A DNA stretch of 64,000 nucleotides. Source: Solimonas sp. SE-A11 (GTDB lineage: Bacteria > Pseudomonadota > Gammaproteobacteria > Nevskiales > Nevskiaceae). Both the position numbers and the translations under genes were made by a program. Positions 51,425-63,623 of the stretch are shown one piece after another. The DNA is taken from the NCBI RefSeq assembly GCF_030345715.1, contig NZ_JAUASX010000004.1, positions 186,001-250,000 of the forward strand, given 5' to 3'. Positions within the stretch are counted from its first letter, which is position 1. Each line of letters opens with the position of its first letter. Under the pieces are notes generated by a model, which saw only the letters and a list, made by a program, of their open reading frames with translations, was not told the DNA's origin and ran no database searches.

Positions 51425-51481
51425 CCGAGTAGCGCAGCGTATCGAGGTGCGCCCCGGACCTCGATACGCTGCGCTGCTCGG
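51425..51481. repeat. 24-base-pair hairpin repeat, CCTCGATACGCTGCGCTGCTCGG-type
   Basis: Arms 51425-51448 and 51458-51481 match in 23 of 24 positions with a nine-base loop (the mismatch is a G-T pair). This long palindrome lies ten bases from the ggt stop, between convergent genes, and could end transcription from both sides. Strings of this type occur as dispersed repeats in related genera; here only one copy is seen. The rest of the gap from 51314 holds a smaller palindrome (AGCCAGG...CCTGGCT) and no gene. Confidence 0.75.
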
Positions 51482-51490
51482 CATGAACGA

Positions 51491-53442
<1,952 letters not shown>

Positions 53443-53554
53443 CCCCTCCCGGGGACGGGAAGTTCCCACCCGGTGGGTGGCGGTGGGGCGACACGCTGGC
53501 CTCACCTTCTCCCCTGCCGCTATCCCCGTACACGAGGAAAGGGAAATACCGCTT

Positions 53555-54049
53555 TTACTTCTTTCCGTCGCGCCCAAACCTCTGCAACAGCACCGGCACC
53601 ACCGCCTTCGGCACCAGCTTCTCCACCGGCGCGCCCAGGCCCGCCAACTCGCGCACCAGCGAGGACGACAGGTGCGCATACTCCGGCGAAGGCGCCAGCA
53701 GCACCGTATCGAGGTTGGCGTAGAGATCGCGGTTCATCACCGCCATCTGCTTTTCGTATTCCACGTCGCCCACCGTGCGCACACCGCGCACCAGCACCGT
53801 CACGCCATTCTCGCGCGCGAAATCCACCACCAGGCCGCTGAAGGCCTTCACCTCCACGTTGGGCAGATCGTGCACCACGTCGCGAATCAGGGCGACGCGC
53901 TCCTCGGGGCTGAACTTGGGGTTCTTAGCGATGTTGTAGCCCACCGCGACGATCAGCTTCGGGAACATCTTCGAAGCACGCGTGATGATGTCGAGATGAC
54001 CCAGGGTGATCGGGTCGAAGGTGCCGCTGTAGGCCGCGATGACGGACAT
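53555..54049 (-). CDS. coaD: Phosphopantetheine adenylyltransferase
   Basis: The 164-residue enzyme starts at the ATG at 54049, giving MSVIAAYSGTFDPITLGHLDII with the nucleotidyltransferase T/HxGH motif at residues 10-18. Other motifs are NPKFSPEERVALI, VLVRGVRTVGDVEYEKQMAVMNR and HLSSSLVRELA (ISSxxVR). It makes dephospho-CoA from 4'-phosphopantetheine and ATP, the fourth step of CoA synthesis. It lies 77 bases after rsmD, the usual order. Confidence 0.96.
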   Translation of the reverse strand: MSVIAAYSGTFDPITLGHLDIITRASKMFPKLIVAVGYNIAKNPKFSPEERVALIRDVVHDLPNVEVKAFSGLVVDFARENGVTVLVRGVRTVGDVEYEKQMAVMNRDLYANLDTVLLAPSPEYAHLSSSLVRELAGLGAPVEKLVPKAVVPVLLQRFGRDGKK

Positions 54050-54126
54050 GTGCTTCCTTGGTGGGCCATCCGTGAGGCTGTGTTCCGACCCGGTCATCCA
54101 TGGCCGGGCGCGCGGCGCGCGAGGGT

Positions 54127-54702
54127 TTACTTGGGGGGATGCTGGTACCGCGCCAGGCCGAAGCATACCTGACCGGCCTGCTTTTCCCGCAGCAGTTCGT
54201 AGCCCGGCGGCAGCGTCGGCGGCTTGCCCTCGGACCACTCCAGGTAGATGCGGTTCTGGTCCGGCACCAGCACGCGCGGCAGTTCCTGCAGCGCGCGATC
54301 CAGCAGTGGGCTCGCATAGGGCGGATCGAGGAACACCACGTGGTAGCGGTGCCAGCTCTGGTCGAGGAAGTAGACCGCGTCCATGCCGGTAACGTCCCAG
54401 CGCGTGGTCGGTGCCTTGAAGTGGAGCAGGGCGGCCTTGATCATCGTGGCCTGGCGGTTGCCGTTCTCCACGAAGGTGCAATGCGTGGCACCGCGCGAAA
54501 GCGCCTCCAGGCCCATGGCGCCACTGCCGGCGAACAGGTCCAGGCAGCGCGTGCCGTGGATGGTCGGGGCCAGCCAGTCGAAAACCGTCTGGCGCACGCG
54601 GTCCGGCGTGGGTCGGGCGCCGCTGTCGCCGTCGAACTCGACGATACGGCTGCGCCACTCCCCGCCGATGATCCGCAGTTTCCCTGGAGGCCTTTTTGCC
54701 AT
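54127..54702 (-). CDS. rsmD: 16S rRNA (guanine-966-N2)-methyltransferase
   Basis: The ATG at 54702 is chosen (191 residues, MAKRPPGKLRIIGGEWRSR) over a TTG three codons upstream. The protein has the SAM-binding loop DLFAGSGAMGLEAL and the catalytic DPPY in VFLDPPYASP, with PTPDRVRQTVFDWL, the family signature before motif I. It methylates G966 of 16S rRNA on the assembled small subunit. coaD and fdx follow, as in many gammaproteobacteria. Confidence 0.94.
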   Translation of the reverse strand: MAKRPPGKLRIIGGEWRSRIVEFDGDSGARPTPDRVRQTVFDWLAPTIHGTRCLDLFAGSGAMGLEALSRGATHCTFVENGNRQATMIKAALLHFKAPTTRWDVTGMDAVYFLDQSWHRYHVVFLDPPYASPLLDRALQELPRVLVPDQNRIYLEWSEGKPPTLPPGYELLREKQAGQVCFGLARYQHPPK

Positions 54703-54744
54703 GGACCGCAATTAATCAAGAACCGCGCGCGCGGTCAACCGCCT

Positions 54745-55206
54745 TCAGTCGGGCAGCACGCCATAGCGGTCGCGCAGGCGCGCGTGGCGGTGATCGAACA
54801 CGCGGCGCGCCAGCGTGGCGGGCAGCGACCCCGGCAAGGGCAGTCGCGGCTGGAACTCCAACTCGTCGGTGACGATGCAGCCCTTGCCCTGCTCGGCGAT
54901 ACGGCGGCGGTGAATCCACACGCGCTGCAGCCAGGACGTGGAGCGCTCGTCGAAGCCGTTGTCGTACAGGGCCTCGAAGGTCAGCGCATGGCGGTCCACC
55001 GGGATCACGCCGCCCAGCAGCAGCCAGCTCTGGAACAGCGTCTGCTTCAGCGGTGCCTGCTGCAGGTCGAAGTTCTCGGCCTCACGCGGATAGCTCATGC
55101 GCACCAGCGGCATCAGCTCGGCGTTGACGCCGCGCATGGTCAACGCCTCGGCCAGAACGTCCTGCGCCGGCGCCGCGAGCCGGCTTTCGAAGCGCAGGCG
55201 GATCAT
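54745..55206 (-). CDS. SRPBCC-fold protein
   Basis: The 153-residue cytoplasmic protein looks like a START/SRPBCC-fold ligand-binding protein: [35 protein letters not shown] at the start, [23 protein letters not shown] in the middle and [17 protein letters not shown] as the C-terminal helix. The ligand is unknown. Its ATG overlaps the tldD stop (ATGA), so it is cotranscribed with tldD. Confidence 0.75.
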   Translation of the reverse strand: MIRLRFESRLAAPAQDVLAEALTMRGVNAELMPLVRMSYPREAENFDLQQAPLKQTLFQSWLLLGGVIPVDRHALTFEALYDNGFDERSTSWLQRVWIHRRRIAEQGKGCIVTDELEFQPRLPLPGSLPATLARRVFDHRHARLRDRYGVLPD

Positions 55207-56651
55207 CCCTGCGTACCGCCGACGGTCAGGCCATCGATCTTCAGCGTCGGCTGGCCCACGCCCACCGGCACGCTCTGGCCGTCCTTGCCGCAGATGCCGA
55301 CGCCGGTGTCCAGCTTCAGGTCATGGCCGACCATGCTGACGCGCGTCAGCGACTCCGGGCCGTTGCCGATCAGCGTGGCGCCCTTCACCGGGCGCGTGAC
55401 GCGGCCATCCTCGATCAGGTAGGCCTCGTTGGCCGAGAACACGAAGTTGCCGGAAGTGATGTCCACCTGGCCACCGCCGAAGTTCACGGCATAGATACCC
55501 CTCTTCACCGAGGCGATGATCTCCTGCGGATCGTGCGGGCCGGGCAGCATGTAGGTGTTGGTCATGCGCGGCATCGGCAGTGCCGCATAGGACTCGCGCC
55601 GACCGTTGCCGGTGGGGCGCACGCCGGTCAGGCGGGCGTTGAGCTTGTCATGGATGTAACCGCGCAGGATGCCGTTCTCGATCAGCGTGGTGCACTGGGT
55701 CTGCGTGCCTTCGTCATCCACGCTCAGCGAACCGCGGCGGTTCAGCAGCGTGCCGTCGTCGACAATGGTGCAGAGCTCGGAGGCCACCTTCTGGCCGATG
55801 CGGCCGGAGAAGGCCGAGGTGCCCTTGCGGTTGAAGTCGCCTTCCAGGCCGTGACCCACCGCCTCGTGCAGCAGCACGCCCGGCCAGCCGGGGCCGAGCA
55901 CCACCGTCATGGTGCCGGCCGGTGCCGGCACGGCGTCGAGCTGCACCAGCGCCTGGCGCACGGCCTGCTGCGCCAGCATCTCGGGCTGGTCGCCGCCGAG
56001 GAACTCGGCAATGGTGCCGCGCCCACCGGCGCCGGCATGGGCCTGCTCGCGGCGGCCGTTGTGTTCCACGATGACGCTGACGTCCATGCGCACCAGGGGG
56101 CGCACGTCGCCGGCCAGGGTGCCGTCGGTGGCAGCGATCAGCACGGCCTCGAAGTTCACCGCCAGGTTGACGTTGACCTGCTGCACACGGCTGTCGGTGG
56201 CTCGCGCGGCGACGTCGGCGCGGCGCAGCAGCGCCAGCTTCTCCGGCGTGGCCATCGACTGGATGGGGTTGATCGCCGGGTACAGCGGCTTGGGCTCCGC
56301 GCGACGCGCGAAGGCCTGCACGGCACCCTGCTGGCCCTGGCGCACGATGGCGCCGGCCGCACCGGCGGCATCGCTCAGCGCTTCCAGGCGCAGTTCGTCG
56401 GAATAGGCCAGGCCCTGCTTGTCGCCGGCCACGGCGCGCACGCCCACGCCCTGCTCCACGTGGTGCGAGCCACTCTTGATGATGCCGTCCTCCAGCGACC
56501 AGGCCTCGGTCAACGAGTGCTGGAAGTAGAGATCAGCCTCCTCGATGCCGGGCTTCATCAGGCCATCGAGCAAGCGCGACAGCGCGGTGTCGTCGATGCC
56601 GGTGGGTTCGAGCAGGGTCTGGCGGGCAACTGCAATCGGTGTGTCGTTCAT
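55203..56651 (-). CDS. tldD: Metalloprotease TldD
   Basis: The 482-residue protein (E. coli 481) starts at the ATG at 56651. The zinc motif [11 protein letters not shown] is near residue 264, and the C-terminal domain with [22 protein letters not shown] is characteristic. With TldE/PmbA (not in the window) TldD forms a protease that removes leader peptides such as that of microcin B17 and degrades unfolded peptides. It sits between nit (13 bases upstream) and the SRPBCC gene (overlapping), continuing the rng/yhdP/nit/tldD run. Confidence 0.95.
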   Translation of the reverse strand: MNDTPIAVARQTLLEPTGIDDTALSRLLDGLMKPGIEEADLYFQHSLTEAWSLEDGIIKSGSHHVEQGVGVRAVAGDKQGLAYSDELRLEALSDAAGAAGAIVRQGQQGAVQAFARRAEPKPLYPAINPIQSMATPEKLALLRRADVAARATDSRVQQVNVNLAVNFEAVLIAATDGTLAGDVRPLVRMDVSVIVEHNGRREQAHAGAGGRGTIAEFLGGDQPEMLAQQAVRQALVQLDAVPAPAGTMTVVLGPGWPGVLLHEAVGHGLEGDFNRKGTSAFSGRIGQKVASELCTIVDDGTLLNRRGSLSVDDEGTQTQCTTLIENGILRGYIHDKLNARLTGVRPTGNGRRESYAALPMPRMTNTYMLPGPHDPQEIIASVKRGIYAVNFGGGQVDITSGNFVFSANEAYLIEDGRVTRPVKGATLIGNGPESLTRVSMVGHDLKLDTGVGICGKDGQSVPVGVGQPTLKIDGLTVGGTQG

Positions 56652-56664
56652 GGTCCTGATGGTC

Positions 56665-57483
56665 TCACGCGAGACGGCGGTGCGACAGCACGGGGAAATC
56701 CTGGCGCAGTTTCGCCTGCGCCGCGCGGTCGGGGCGTGCCAGCACCACGCCAGCACCTTCGGCCTGGCAGGCCAGCACCTCGCCCCAGGGTCCGACGATC
56801 ATGCTGTGGCCCCAGGTGCGGCGACCGCCGGCATGTTCGCCCCACTGGTTGGACGCCACGACGACGCACTGGTTCTCGATGGCACGGGCACGGAGCAAGG
56901 TTTCCCAGTGCGCCTCCCCGGTTTTCGCCGTGAAAGCCGAGGGCACGCAGAGGATTTCGGCCCCGTCGGCCGCCAGGCGGCGGTACAGCTCGGGAAAGCG
57001 CAGGTCGTAGCAGACCGACAGGCCAACCCCGCCACCGGCCGTCTGCGCCACTACCGTGTCGGGCTCGCCCGGGCGGATGCTGTTGGACTCGCGGTAGCTC
57101 TCTCCGCCGGGCACTTCCACGTCGAACAGGTGGATCTTGTCGTAGCGCGTCGACAGGCTGCCGTTCGCGGCATAGACCGGGCTGGCCGCCAGCACGCGGT
57201 TCGGGTCCTGCGGCACCGCCTGCGGAATGGTGCCGGCCACCACCCACAACCCCAGCTCGCGCGAGATCGCGGACAGGAAGCCGTGGATCGGCCCCTCCCC
57301 CGGCGCCTCGGCGTGTGCCAGCTTGTCGCGCTCTCGCGCACCCATGAAGGCGAAGTTCTCCGGCAGCACCGCCAGCCAGGCGCCCTGGCGCGCGGCCTCG
57401 CGCAGCAGCTGGCCGGCTGTCTCCAGGTTGTCCGGCAGGCGGTCGGAGCTGTTCATCTGGATCGCTGCGATGGCCGGATTCAT
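56665..57483 (-). CDS. Nitrilase-superfamily amidohydrolase (Nit1/YbeM-like)
   Basis: The 272-residue protein has the catalytic triad of the carbon-nitrogen hydrolase superfamily: Glu in VLPENFAFM (about residue 42), Lys in [14 protein letters not shown] and the nucleophilic Cys in [14 protein letters not shown]. The group includes deaminated-glutathione amidase, which repairs a transamination by-product of glutathione; the GGT encoded nearby also acts on glutathione but need not be linked. It lies 13 bases from yhdP and 13 from tldD and is probably in one operon with them. Confidence 0.9.
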   Translation of the reverse strand: MNPAIAAIQMNSSDRLPDNLETAGQLLREAARQGAWLAVLPENFAFMGARERDKLAHAEAPGEGPIHGFLSAISRELGLWVVAGTIPQAVPQDPNRVLAASPVYAANGSLSTRYDKIHLFDVEVPGGESYRESNSIRPGEPDTVVAQTAGGGVGLSVCYDLRFPELYRRLAADGAEILCVPSAFTAKTGEAHWETLLRARAIENQCVVVASNQWGEHAGGRRTWGHSMIVGPWGEVLACQAEGAGVVLARPDRAAQAKLRQDFPVLSHRRLA

Positions 57484-57496
57484 GTGGATCTCCGCT

Positions 57497-60400
57497 TCAG
57501 TTTCCGCGCTCCACGCGCGGGTTGTCCCAGCCGCCGGTCACACGGTAGCTGAGCTGGGTGACCTGGTCGATCGGCTTGTCCAGCACCTGCTGCGCCAGCA
57601 GCACCAGCGCGCCCACCGCAGGGCCACCAAGCAGGGCCGCGCCCAGGGTCACGCCGGAAGATACATCGGGATAGACCTTCACGGCCTGGTCGAAATCGCG
57701 AGCCACCAGGCCGATGCGTCCGCGCATTTCCATGCGTAGCGACGTGCTGCTGATCTCCATGTCGCTGGTGCGGGCCTGGCCCTCGCCGAGCTGGAAGCTG
57801 CCGCTGAGCTTGTCGAAGCCCAGGCCCGAGCTCACCACATCGCGGAAATCCAGCATCAGGCGGCGCGGAATCGCGTAGAGGTTGAGCAGGCCCAGCACGC
57901 GGCCGGCACCGGGCTCCACCGCCTTGAGCGCGCCGTTCTCCACGTCCATGCGGATGCGGCCGCTGGCCTGCTGCCAATCGAGCCGTGGCGCGGCGTTCCA
58001 GCTGAGTTCGCCGCTGAAGCGGCTGGACTTGGCCGTGAGCGTGGGATTGTAGCCCAGCGACTGCAGTACCGCGGCGGCGTCGGAGCTGCCGAGCTCGAAC
58101 TTGAGCCCGGCGCTGGAGCCGGCGGCGTTGCGCTGCCAGGCACCGGTCGCCGTGAGGTCGAGCTTGCCGCCGCTGATCGACAGCGAATCCAGACGCTGGC
58201 CATCGACAATGCGCGAGCTGCGCAGTTGCAGGTGGCCCAGTTCCTGGTCCGCCGCCATCAGGTGCTGGACGTCGACATCGAGCAGCGGCCACTGGCGCGG
58301 ATCACGTGCCGGAGCCGCCTCGCTCGTCGCTGCAACCAGAGGCTGCGGTCGTGTCTGCACGCCCAAGCGCTTGAGACGCCCGGTCAGCGCGCCAGCGCCG
58401 GCGCGGGCATAGCGCAACTCGCCTTCGGCGGCATCGCCGCTGAGATCGGCGCGCCAGCCCTCCGCCGAGGGACTCCAGCGCAGGCGCATGCCGCCCAGGA
58501 GGAAGTCGTCGAACATCCAGCGCTTGGCGGACAGGTCCACTTCACGCAGGGTCAGGCCATCAGGGGTCGCAGAGGCGTTGCCGGGTGCACTGGAGGGGAA
58601 GAGGATCGCCGCCCACGGACCGGCATCGAGTTCCGGCAGGTCACCGGTCACCACCATGCCGCGCCCGTCCGCCGCCGGCGGCATGCCGCCGCCCAGCTTG
58701 AGCTGCGCGGCGCGCGGCTTCAGCGCCTGTCCTTCGCGGGCATAGGCGATGTCCGCGCCCAGGCGCTGGCCATAATCCAGGCGAATGCGCATCGGTGCCG
58801 TGTCGGCCCCGAAGCTGAGACGGATCGGCGAACTCTCCGCTGCCGCCTTGCCCAGCGGCGCCGGCAGTTGCACCGCCGTGCCGCGCAGGTCGCTGGTCAG
58901 CACCAGGGCCGCATCGGTCGCATCCAGCGGCAGTTCCGCGCGCCAGCGCGATTCGCCGGACAGCCGGCCGCGCACCAGGTCCGGAATGTAGTCGCTGACG
59001 CCGCCCGAAGGCTTGGGCGCGAACGGGAATTCCACCACCACCACACCCGCGGTCTTGGCGCGCCGCTCGATATGCGCATCCAGCACCAGCTCGCCCAGGC
59101 GCGCGTCGAGCTGCTGCGACTCCACGCCATGGCCGGTGAAACTCAACTCGCCGCGGATATCGTCGACCGGATAGTCCAGGCCTTCATAGAACAGTTGCAC
59201 GCCATCGAGGCCGACGGTACCAGCCACTTCGGTAGCATCGACATGGTGCAGCGGGATATCCAGGCTCACGGCCACGCGCGCCGGTCCGGAGGCACGGGTG
59301 TGGTTGACCAAGCCGGCCAGCGGCTTGCGCAGCGGCGAGTTGCGCAGGAAGTCATAGAAGCGCGCCGTCTCGCCGGCCACCTCGCCGTCGATATGCAGCA
59401 GGCTGTCGTGGAAGTCCGCGATCCTGGCACGCATGCTGCCGATACGGTTGCCGGACACGCGGCCCTTGTCGCCCTCGATCGTCAGGCCATTGCCACGGAA
59501 GGCCAGGCGCGCGTCGATGTCCTGGATCATCGGCCAGTCGGGCGCGAAGGCCAGGTCGGCACCGCTGACGTCCAGGTCCAGCTTCCACTCGCCGGCACGG
59601 CCCTTGTCGAACGGGAAGTCCGACAGTGCGCCGCGGATCGCCAGGTCGCCGCGCGGCACTCGCCCCTGGCGGATTGCCTGCTGCAACCAGTCGCGCAGGT
59701 GCTCACCCCAGTGCATCGGCATGAAGGGTTTGAGCGCCACCGCGTTGTCGGCACTGAAGCGTGCCGCCAGGTCGATCACCGGCGAGGCGCCCTCCGCGTC
59801 CGGCAGCTGCAGATCCAGGCGGCCGCTGCCTTTGCTGCCGGCAATGCGCCATGCAAAATCCGGCGCGCGCAGGTTCCAGCCCGCCGCGGCGCGCTGCCAC
59901 TGCAGCTCGGCGGATAGGGCATCGAAAGCCAGCGGTGCCTTGAACTCGCGCGGCAGGCGCAGCTCCAGCGGCACCTCGGCCAGCTTCAGGCGGCCGGCGA
60001 CCTCGGTGGCGCTGAACTGGCCGCTGAGGCGGCGCAGCCCCAGGGCCGGATCGCCGGTTAGGGCGATCTCGCGGAAATCCGACTTCAGCGAATAATGCAG
60101 CCCGTCCTCTGCCTGGCGCAGGCGCAGCACCAGGCCATCCAGCTCGCCGCTGAGACCGGCGGCGCGGCGCAGCCCCGGAGAGGCATCGCGCAGGTAGGCC
60201 AGCCAGGGTGTGAAGCGTCCGAGCTGCAGGTCGTCGATGTCGGCGTCCAGCTCATAGCTCTGCTGCTCCAACGGGCGATAGCGCAGGTGGCCGCGCAGCA
60301 TGGGCTGTTCATCCTGCTCCAGCCGGTCGATATCCAGCCGCCAGCCACGATCCTCGGCCGTGACGGTCACCTGTGCGTCCAGCTCCTTGCCTTGCCAGGC

Positions 60401-61267
60401 GCGCCCGGCGCGTGCCACCACGAAGGCATCGCTCTCGGCGCGCAGTTGCATCTTCCGCAGGCGCCCCTGCCCCAGCTCGCCCCTGGCGCGCAGGTCCAGG
60501 TCCGTGGCCTGCACCTGGGCACCGGGCAGCAGCCAGTTCCTGACCCAGGCCTGGGGCGCCATGCGCCGCAGCTCGGCGCTGAAGTCACCGCTCCAGCTGC
60601 GCGGATCAGCCACATCGCCGTCGATGCTCGCCGCCAGTTCCACGCGCTCACCGTAGATCGGCGGCAGGCGGATGTCCGCCTCGGCGTCGAAGCCAGAGCG
60701 CGTACGATCGATCTCGCCAGCCACCAGCGTGAATTCCGCCGGGCTGCGGCCCAGGCCGGCATGCGTAAAACGCACCTCGCAGTTGCTCAGGCGCACACGC
60801 TGGAAGCGGCGCAGTTCCTTGATCAGCCGGTCGTTCTTCGGGAAAGCCTCCCCGCCCAGGGCATCGAAGCCGGCGACGCTGAGCTGCCCTTCCTCATCAA
60901 CGTCTGCGGCGATGCTCAGGCCATTGAGTTCGATGCGTGTCGGCATCAGCTCACCCAGCAGCAGGCGCGTGCTGGAGAAACCCAGGCTGACGCGGTCGGC
61001 GGTCAGTGCCTCGCTGCCGTCCTCGTCGTAGAGCGTGATGTCGGTGAGATCCAGCCGCGGGTAGACGCCACGCCAGACCAAGTTGATCCCGCCAATGTCC
61101 ACCGGGCGGTCGGCCACGCGGGTGACCCAGCTGGCGATCTCCTCGCGGTAGCTGGGCAGCGCCAGTACCGCCAGCTGGAACACGCCGCTGACGGCCGCGG
61201 CGAAGATCACCGTGCCGGCGAACAGGGTCACGGCCCAGGTCCAGTAGCGGCGCCTTACCCGTTCCAT
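57497..61267 (-). CDS. yhdP: YhdP-family AsmA-like envelope protein
   Basis: The 1256-residue protein has one N-terminal membrane span (YWTWAVTLFAGTVIFAAAVSGVFQLAVLALP) and a very long periplasmic beta-rich part belonging to DUF3971 and AsmA_2-type repeats, ending in the hydrophobic region LGAALLGGPAVGALVLLAQQVLDKPIDQVTQLSYRVTGGWDNP. E. coli YhdP (1266 residues), with TamB and YdbH, carries phospholipids between membranes as a bridge-like protein. Length and topology agree. It is followed by nit and tldD with short gaps; rng and maf lie upstream. Confidence 0.93.
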   Translation of the reverse strand: MERVRRRYWTWAVTLFAGTVIFAAAVSGVFQLAVLALPSYREEIASWVTRVADRPVDIGGINLVWRGVYPRLDLTDITLYDEDGSEALTADRVSLGFSSTRLLLGELMPTRIELNGLSIAADVDEEGQLSVAGFDALGGEAFPKNDRLIKELRRFQRVRLSNCEVRFTHAGLGRSPAEFTLVAGEIDRTRSGFDAEADIRLPPIYGERVELAASIDGDVADPRSWSGDFSAELRRMAPQAWVRNWLLPGAQVQATDLDLRARGELGQGRLRKMQLRAESDAFVVARAGRAWQGKELDAQVTVTAEDRGWRLDIDRLEQDEQPMLRGHLRYRPLEQQSYELDADIDDLQLGRFTPWLAYLRDASPGLRRAAGLSGELDGLVLRLRQAEDGLHYSLKSDFREIALTGDPALGLRRLSGQFSATEVAGRLKLAEVPLELRLPREFKAPLAFDALSAELQWQRAAAGWNLRAPDFAWRIAGSKGSGRLDLQLPDAEGASPVIDLAARFSADNAVALKPFMPMHWGEHLRDWLQQAIRQGRVPRGDLAIRGALSDFPFDKGRAGEWKLDLDVSGADLAFAPDWPMIQDIDARLAFRGNGLTIEGDKGRVSGNRIGSMRARIADFHDSLLHIDGEVAGETARFYDFLRNSPLRKPLAGLVNHTRASGPARVAVSLDIPLHHVDATEVAGTVGLDGVQLFYEGLDYPVDDIRGELSFTGHGVESQQLDARLGELVLDAHIERRAKTAGVVVVEFPFAPKPSGGVSDYIPDLVRGRLSGESRWRAELPLDATDAALVLTSDLRGTAVQLPAPLGKAAAESSPIRLSFGADTAPMRIRLDYGQRLGADIAYAREGQALKPRAAQLKLGGGMPPAADGRGMVVTGDLPELDAGPWAAILFPSSAPGNASATPDGLTLREVDLSAKRWMFDDFLLGGMRLRWSPSAEGWRADLSGDAAEGELRYARAGAGALTGRLKRLGVQTRPQPLVAATSEAAPARDPRQWPLLDVDVQHLMAADQELGHLQLRSSRIVDGQRLDSLSISGGKLDLTATGAWQRNAAGSSAGLKFELGSSDAAAVLQSLGYNPTLTAKSSRFSGELSWNAAPRLDWQQASGRIRMDVENGALKAVEPGAGRVLGLLNLYAIPRRLMLDFRDVVSSGLGFDKLSGSFQLGEGQARTSDMEISSTSLRMEMRGRIGLVARDFDQAVKVYPDVSSGVTLGAALLGGPAVGALVLLAQQVLDKPIDQVTQLSYRVTGGWDNPRVERGN

Positions 61268-61432
61268 CAGGAGACTGCGTCAGACATGAAGGATGGGGGA
61301 GTACCGCGGGAGGCCGGAGGGTTGTGATTTTTCATACACAAAGCGCCGGTATACAACCAAAAAGAAACTCCTGCGCGTGCATATTGTAGAGCATGCAAGG
61401 CGCAGCAAACGACGGAAAAACAGCTTCTTGCC

Positions 61433-61471
61433 GCCGCTCGTCCGAGGGCGGAAGCCCTCCGGACGAGCGGC
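61433..61471 (-). terminator. Long hairpin after rng
   Basis: Arms GCCGCTCGTCCGAGGGC (61433-61449) and, complementary with one bulge, 61454-61471 form a 17-pair stem with a four-base loop, ten bases after the rng stop on the minus strand. A T-run (GTTTTTCC) lies about ten bases beyond it, further than usual, so it may be a REP element or a weaker terminator. The remaining bases to 61268 hold the yhdP upstream region. Confidence 0.5.
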
Positions 61472-61480
61472 CTGTGGTGC

Positions 61481-62947
61481 TTATAACGGCACGACGTCGA
61501 AACTCTCCTGGCCATAGGTCGATTCGGCCTGGAGACGAATGGGACGGTTGAGACTGGCCTCAAGTTCCGCCAGCCCCAGGGACTCCTCGCCGATCAGGCG
61601 CTGGATCACGTCCGTGGCCGCCAGCACCAGGAAGCCCTTGGCCTCGAACTGCCGGGCCGCACGCTGCACCTCGCGGGCGATCTCGTGGCAGACCGTCTCC
61701 ACCGTCTTGACCGTACCCCTGCCCTCGCAGGTCGGGCAGGGCTCGCAGAGGATGTGGCCCAGCGAGTCGCGCGTGCGCTTGCGCGTCATCTCCACCAGAC
61801 CCAGCGGCGAGAACGGGTAGACCTGGGTGCGGGCGTGGTCGCCCGCCAGGGCGCGCTCCAGGGCACGCAGCACCTGCGCCCGGTGGTCGTCGGACTTCAT
61901 GTCGATGAAGTCCAGGATGATGATGCCGCCGAGGTTGCGCAGCCGCAGTTGCCGCGCGATGGCCTGCGCCGCCTCGAGGTTGGTCTTCAGGACCGTCTCC
62001 TCCAGGTTGCGGTGGCCGGTGTAGGCGCCGGTGTTGACGTCGACCGTGGTCATCGCCTCGGTCTGGTCGATAAAGATGTGCCCGCCGGACTTCAGTTCCA
62101 CGCGCCGATCCAGCGCGCGGCTGATGTCGTCCTCGGCACCGTAGAGATCGAAGATCGGCGCGGCGCCCTGGTACAGCTCGATCTTGGGCGCCGCATGCGG
62201 CACGAAGATCTGCGCAAACTGCTGCACGCGATGGAACTCGCCCATGTTGTCGATGCGGATGCGCTCGACGTCGGTGCCCATCAGGTCGCGCAGGATGCGC
62301 ATCGACAGCGGCAGGTCGCCGTGCACCATGGTGCCCGGTTTGGCAGTCAGCGACAGCTCGCTGATCGACGTCCACAGGCGCAGCAGGAATCGCAGGTCGT
62401 TGGCCAGCGCCTCGGGCTCGGCATTCTCCGCCGCAGTGCGGGCGATCACGCCGAAGTTCGGCGCCAGCTCCTGCTGCACCTGCTCCAGGATGCCCTTGAG
62501 CCGCAGTCGCTCGGCCTCGGTCTCGATGCGTGCCGACACGCCGACGTTGCGCTCGTGCGGCAACAGCACCAGGTAGCGTGACGGCACGGAAAGCAGCTTG
62601 GTGAGACGCGCGCCCTTGCTGCCGATGGGATCCTTGACGATCTGCACCAGCACCTGCTGGCCCTCGTGGACCAGTTGCGTGATCGGCGGCAGCTCCGGCG
62701 CGTGCCCACTGCCGTTGGACGAAGGCACCATGTCCGCCACGTGCAGGAAGGCGGTCCGCTCCAGGCCGATCTCGACGAAGGCCGCCTGCATGCCGGGCAG
62801 CACGCGCTGCACCACGCCCTTGTAGATGTTGCCAGTGAGGCCGTGGCGCGAAGCGCGCTGCACGTGCACCTCCTGCGTCGCACCGCCCTCCACCAGGGCC
62901 ACGCGGGTCTCCTGCGGCCCGATGTTGACCAGGATCTCGGTGCTCAC
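61481..62947 (-). CDS. rng: Ribonuclease G
   Basis: The 488-residue protein (E. coli 489) starts with a GTG overlapping the maf stop (GTGA). It has the S1 domain (GLTGNIYKGVVQRVLPGMQAAFVEIGLERTAFLH), the 5'-sensor/RNase H-like region, the catalytic aspartates in GGIIILDFIDM and TVDVNTGAYTG, and the zinc-link CEPCPTCEG. RNase G matures the 5' end of 16S rRNA and cuts some mRNAs. maf-rng-yhdP-tldD is the order in many gammaproteobacteria. Confidence 0.96.
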   Translation of the reverse strand: MSTEILVNIGPQETRVALVEGGATQEVHVQRASRHGLTGNIYKGVVQRVLPGMQAAFVEIGLERTAFLHVADMVPSSNGSGHAPELPPITQLVHEGQQVLVQIVKDPIGSKGARLTKLLSVPSRYLVLLPHERNVGVSARIETEAERLRLKGILEQVQQELAPNFGVIARTAAENAEPEALANDLRFLLRLWTSISELSLTAKPGTMVHGDLPLSMRILRDLMGTDVERIRIDNMGEFHRVQQFAQIFVPHAAPKIELYQGAAPIFDLYGAEDDISRALDRRVELKSGGHIFIDQTEAMTTVDVNTGAYTGHRNLEETVLKTNLEAAQAIARQLRLRNLGGIIILDFIDMKSDDHRAQVLRALERALAGDHARTQVYPFSPLGLVEMTRKRTRDSLGHILCEPCPTCEGRGTVKTVETVCHEIAREVQRAARQFEAKGFLVLAATDVIQRLIGEESLGLAELEASLNRPIRLQAESTYGQESFDVVPL

Positions 62948-63519
62948 GTCGTCGCCCCGACGCCGAAGGCGCCCAGCAGTTCCACCGTCTCGTACAGCGG
63001 CAGGCCCACCACGCCGCTGTAGCTGCCTTGGATCTCGCGTACGAACTGCGCGCCCAGGCCCTGGATGCCATAGCCGCCAGCCTTGTCCGCCGGCTCGCCG
63101 CTGTCCCAGTAGGCCGCCGCGGCGGCCGGCGTCACCGTGCCGAAGCGCACCCGCGTCACCGACAGCCGCGTCTCGATACGGTCACCCTGGACCAGGGCCA
63201 CGGCCGAGTAGACCTCGTGCTCGCGGTCGGCCAGCGCCCCTAGCAGTTCCAGCGCGTGGGCACGGTCGCGCGGCTTGCCCAGGATGCGGCCGTCGAGCAC
63301 CACGTCGGTATCGGCACCCAGCACCGGCAGGGGCCGCGGTGCCAGCGCCTGCGCGGCCAGGGCCTTCTCGCGGGCCATGCGCAGCGCGTAGTCGGCAGGA
63401 GCCTCGGCGGAACCGGGCTCCTCGGCAATGTCGGCGGGCAATACCTCGAAATCGAGGTCGAGCTGCCGCAGCAGTTCCTGGCGCCGGGGTGAACGGGAGG
63501 CAAGATAAAAGTCGGTCAT
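62944..63519 (-). CDS. Maf-like nucleoside triphosphate pyrophosphatase
   Basis: The start at 63519 gives MTDFYLASRSPRRQELL, the Maf hallmark; the longer open frame upstream overlaps rlmH and is not coding. The 191-residue protein has SPRRQELL, GADTDVVLDGRILGKPRD with the catalytic aspartate, and DKAGGYGIQGLGAQFV. The YhdE type hydrolyses dTTP/UTP and modified nucleotides, acting as a house-cleaning enzyme. It overlaps rng by four bases. Confidence 0.94.
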   Translation of the reverse strand: MTDFYLASRSPRRQELLRQLDLDFEVLPADIAEEPGSAEAPADYALRMAREKALAAQALAPRPLPVLGADTDVVLDGRILGKPRDRAHALELLGALADREHEVYSAVALVQGDRIETRLSVTRVRFGTVTPAAAAAYWDSGEPADKAGGYGIQGLGAQFVREIQGSYSGVVGLPLYETVELLGAFGVGATT

Positions 63520-63623
63520 GGGCGGATTCTGCCCGGCCTGCCGGGGAAAATCTCCCGCCTTTGTGACGAGGAAAGCCGTGCGCCTTGCCTGGAAGCCCCA
63601 GGCGTGGTGACCAGGGACGGCGA

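Noticed and set aside
57856-60762. Many open frames antisense or out of phase within yhdP
   Set aside because: They are fragments with extreme Ala/Arg/Ser composition; yhdP spans the region without interruption.
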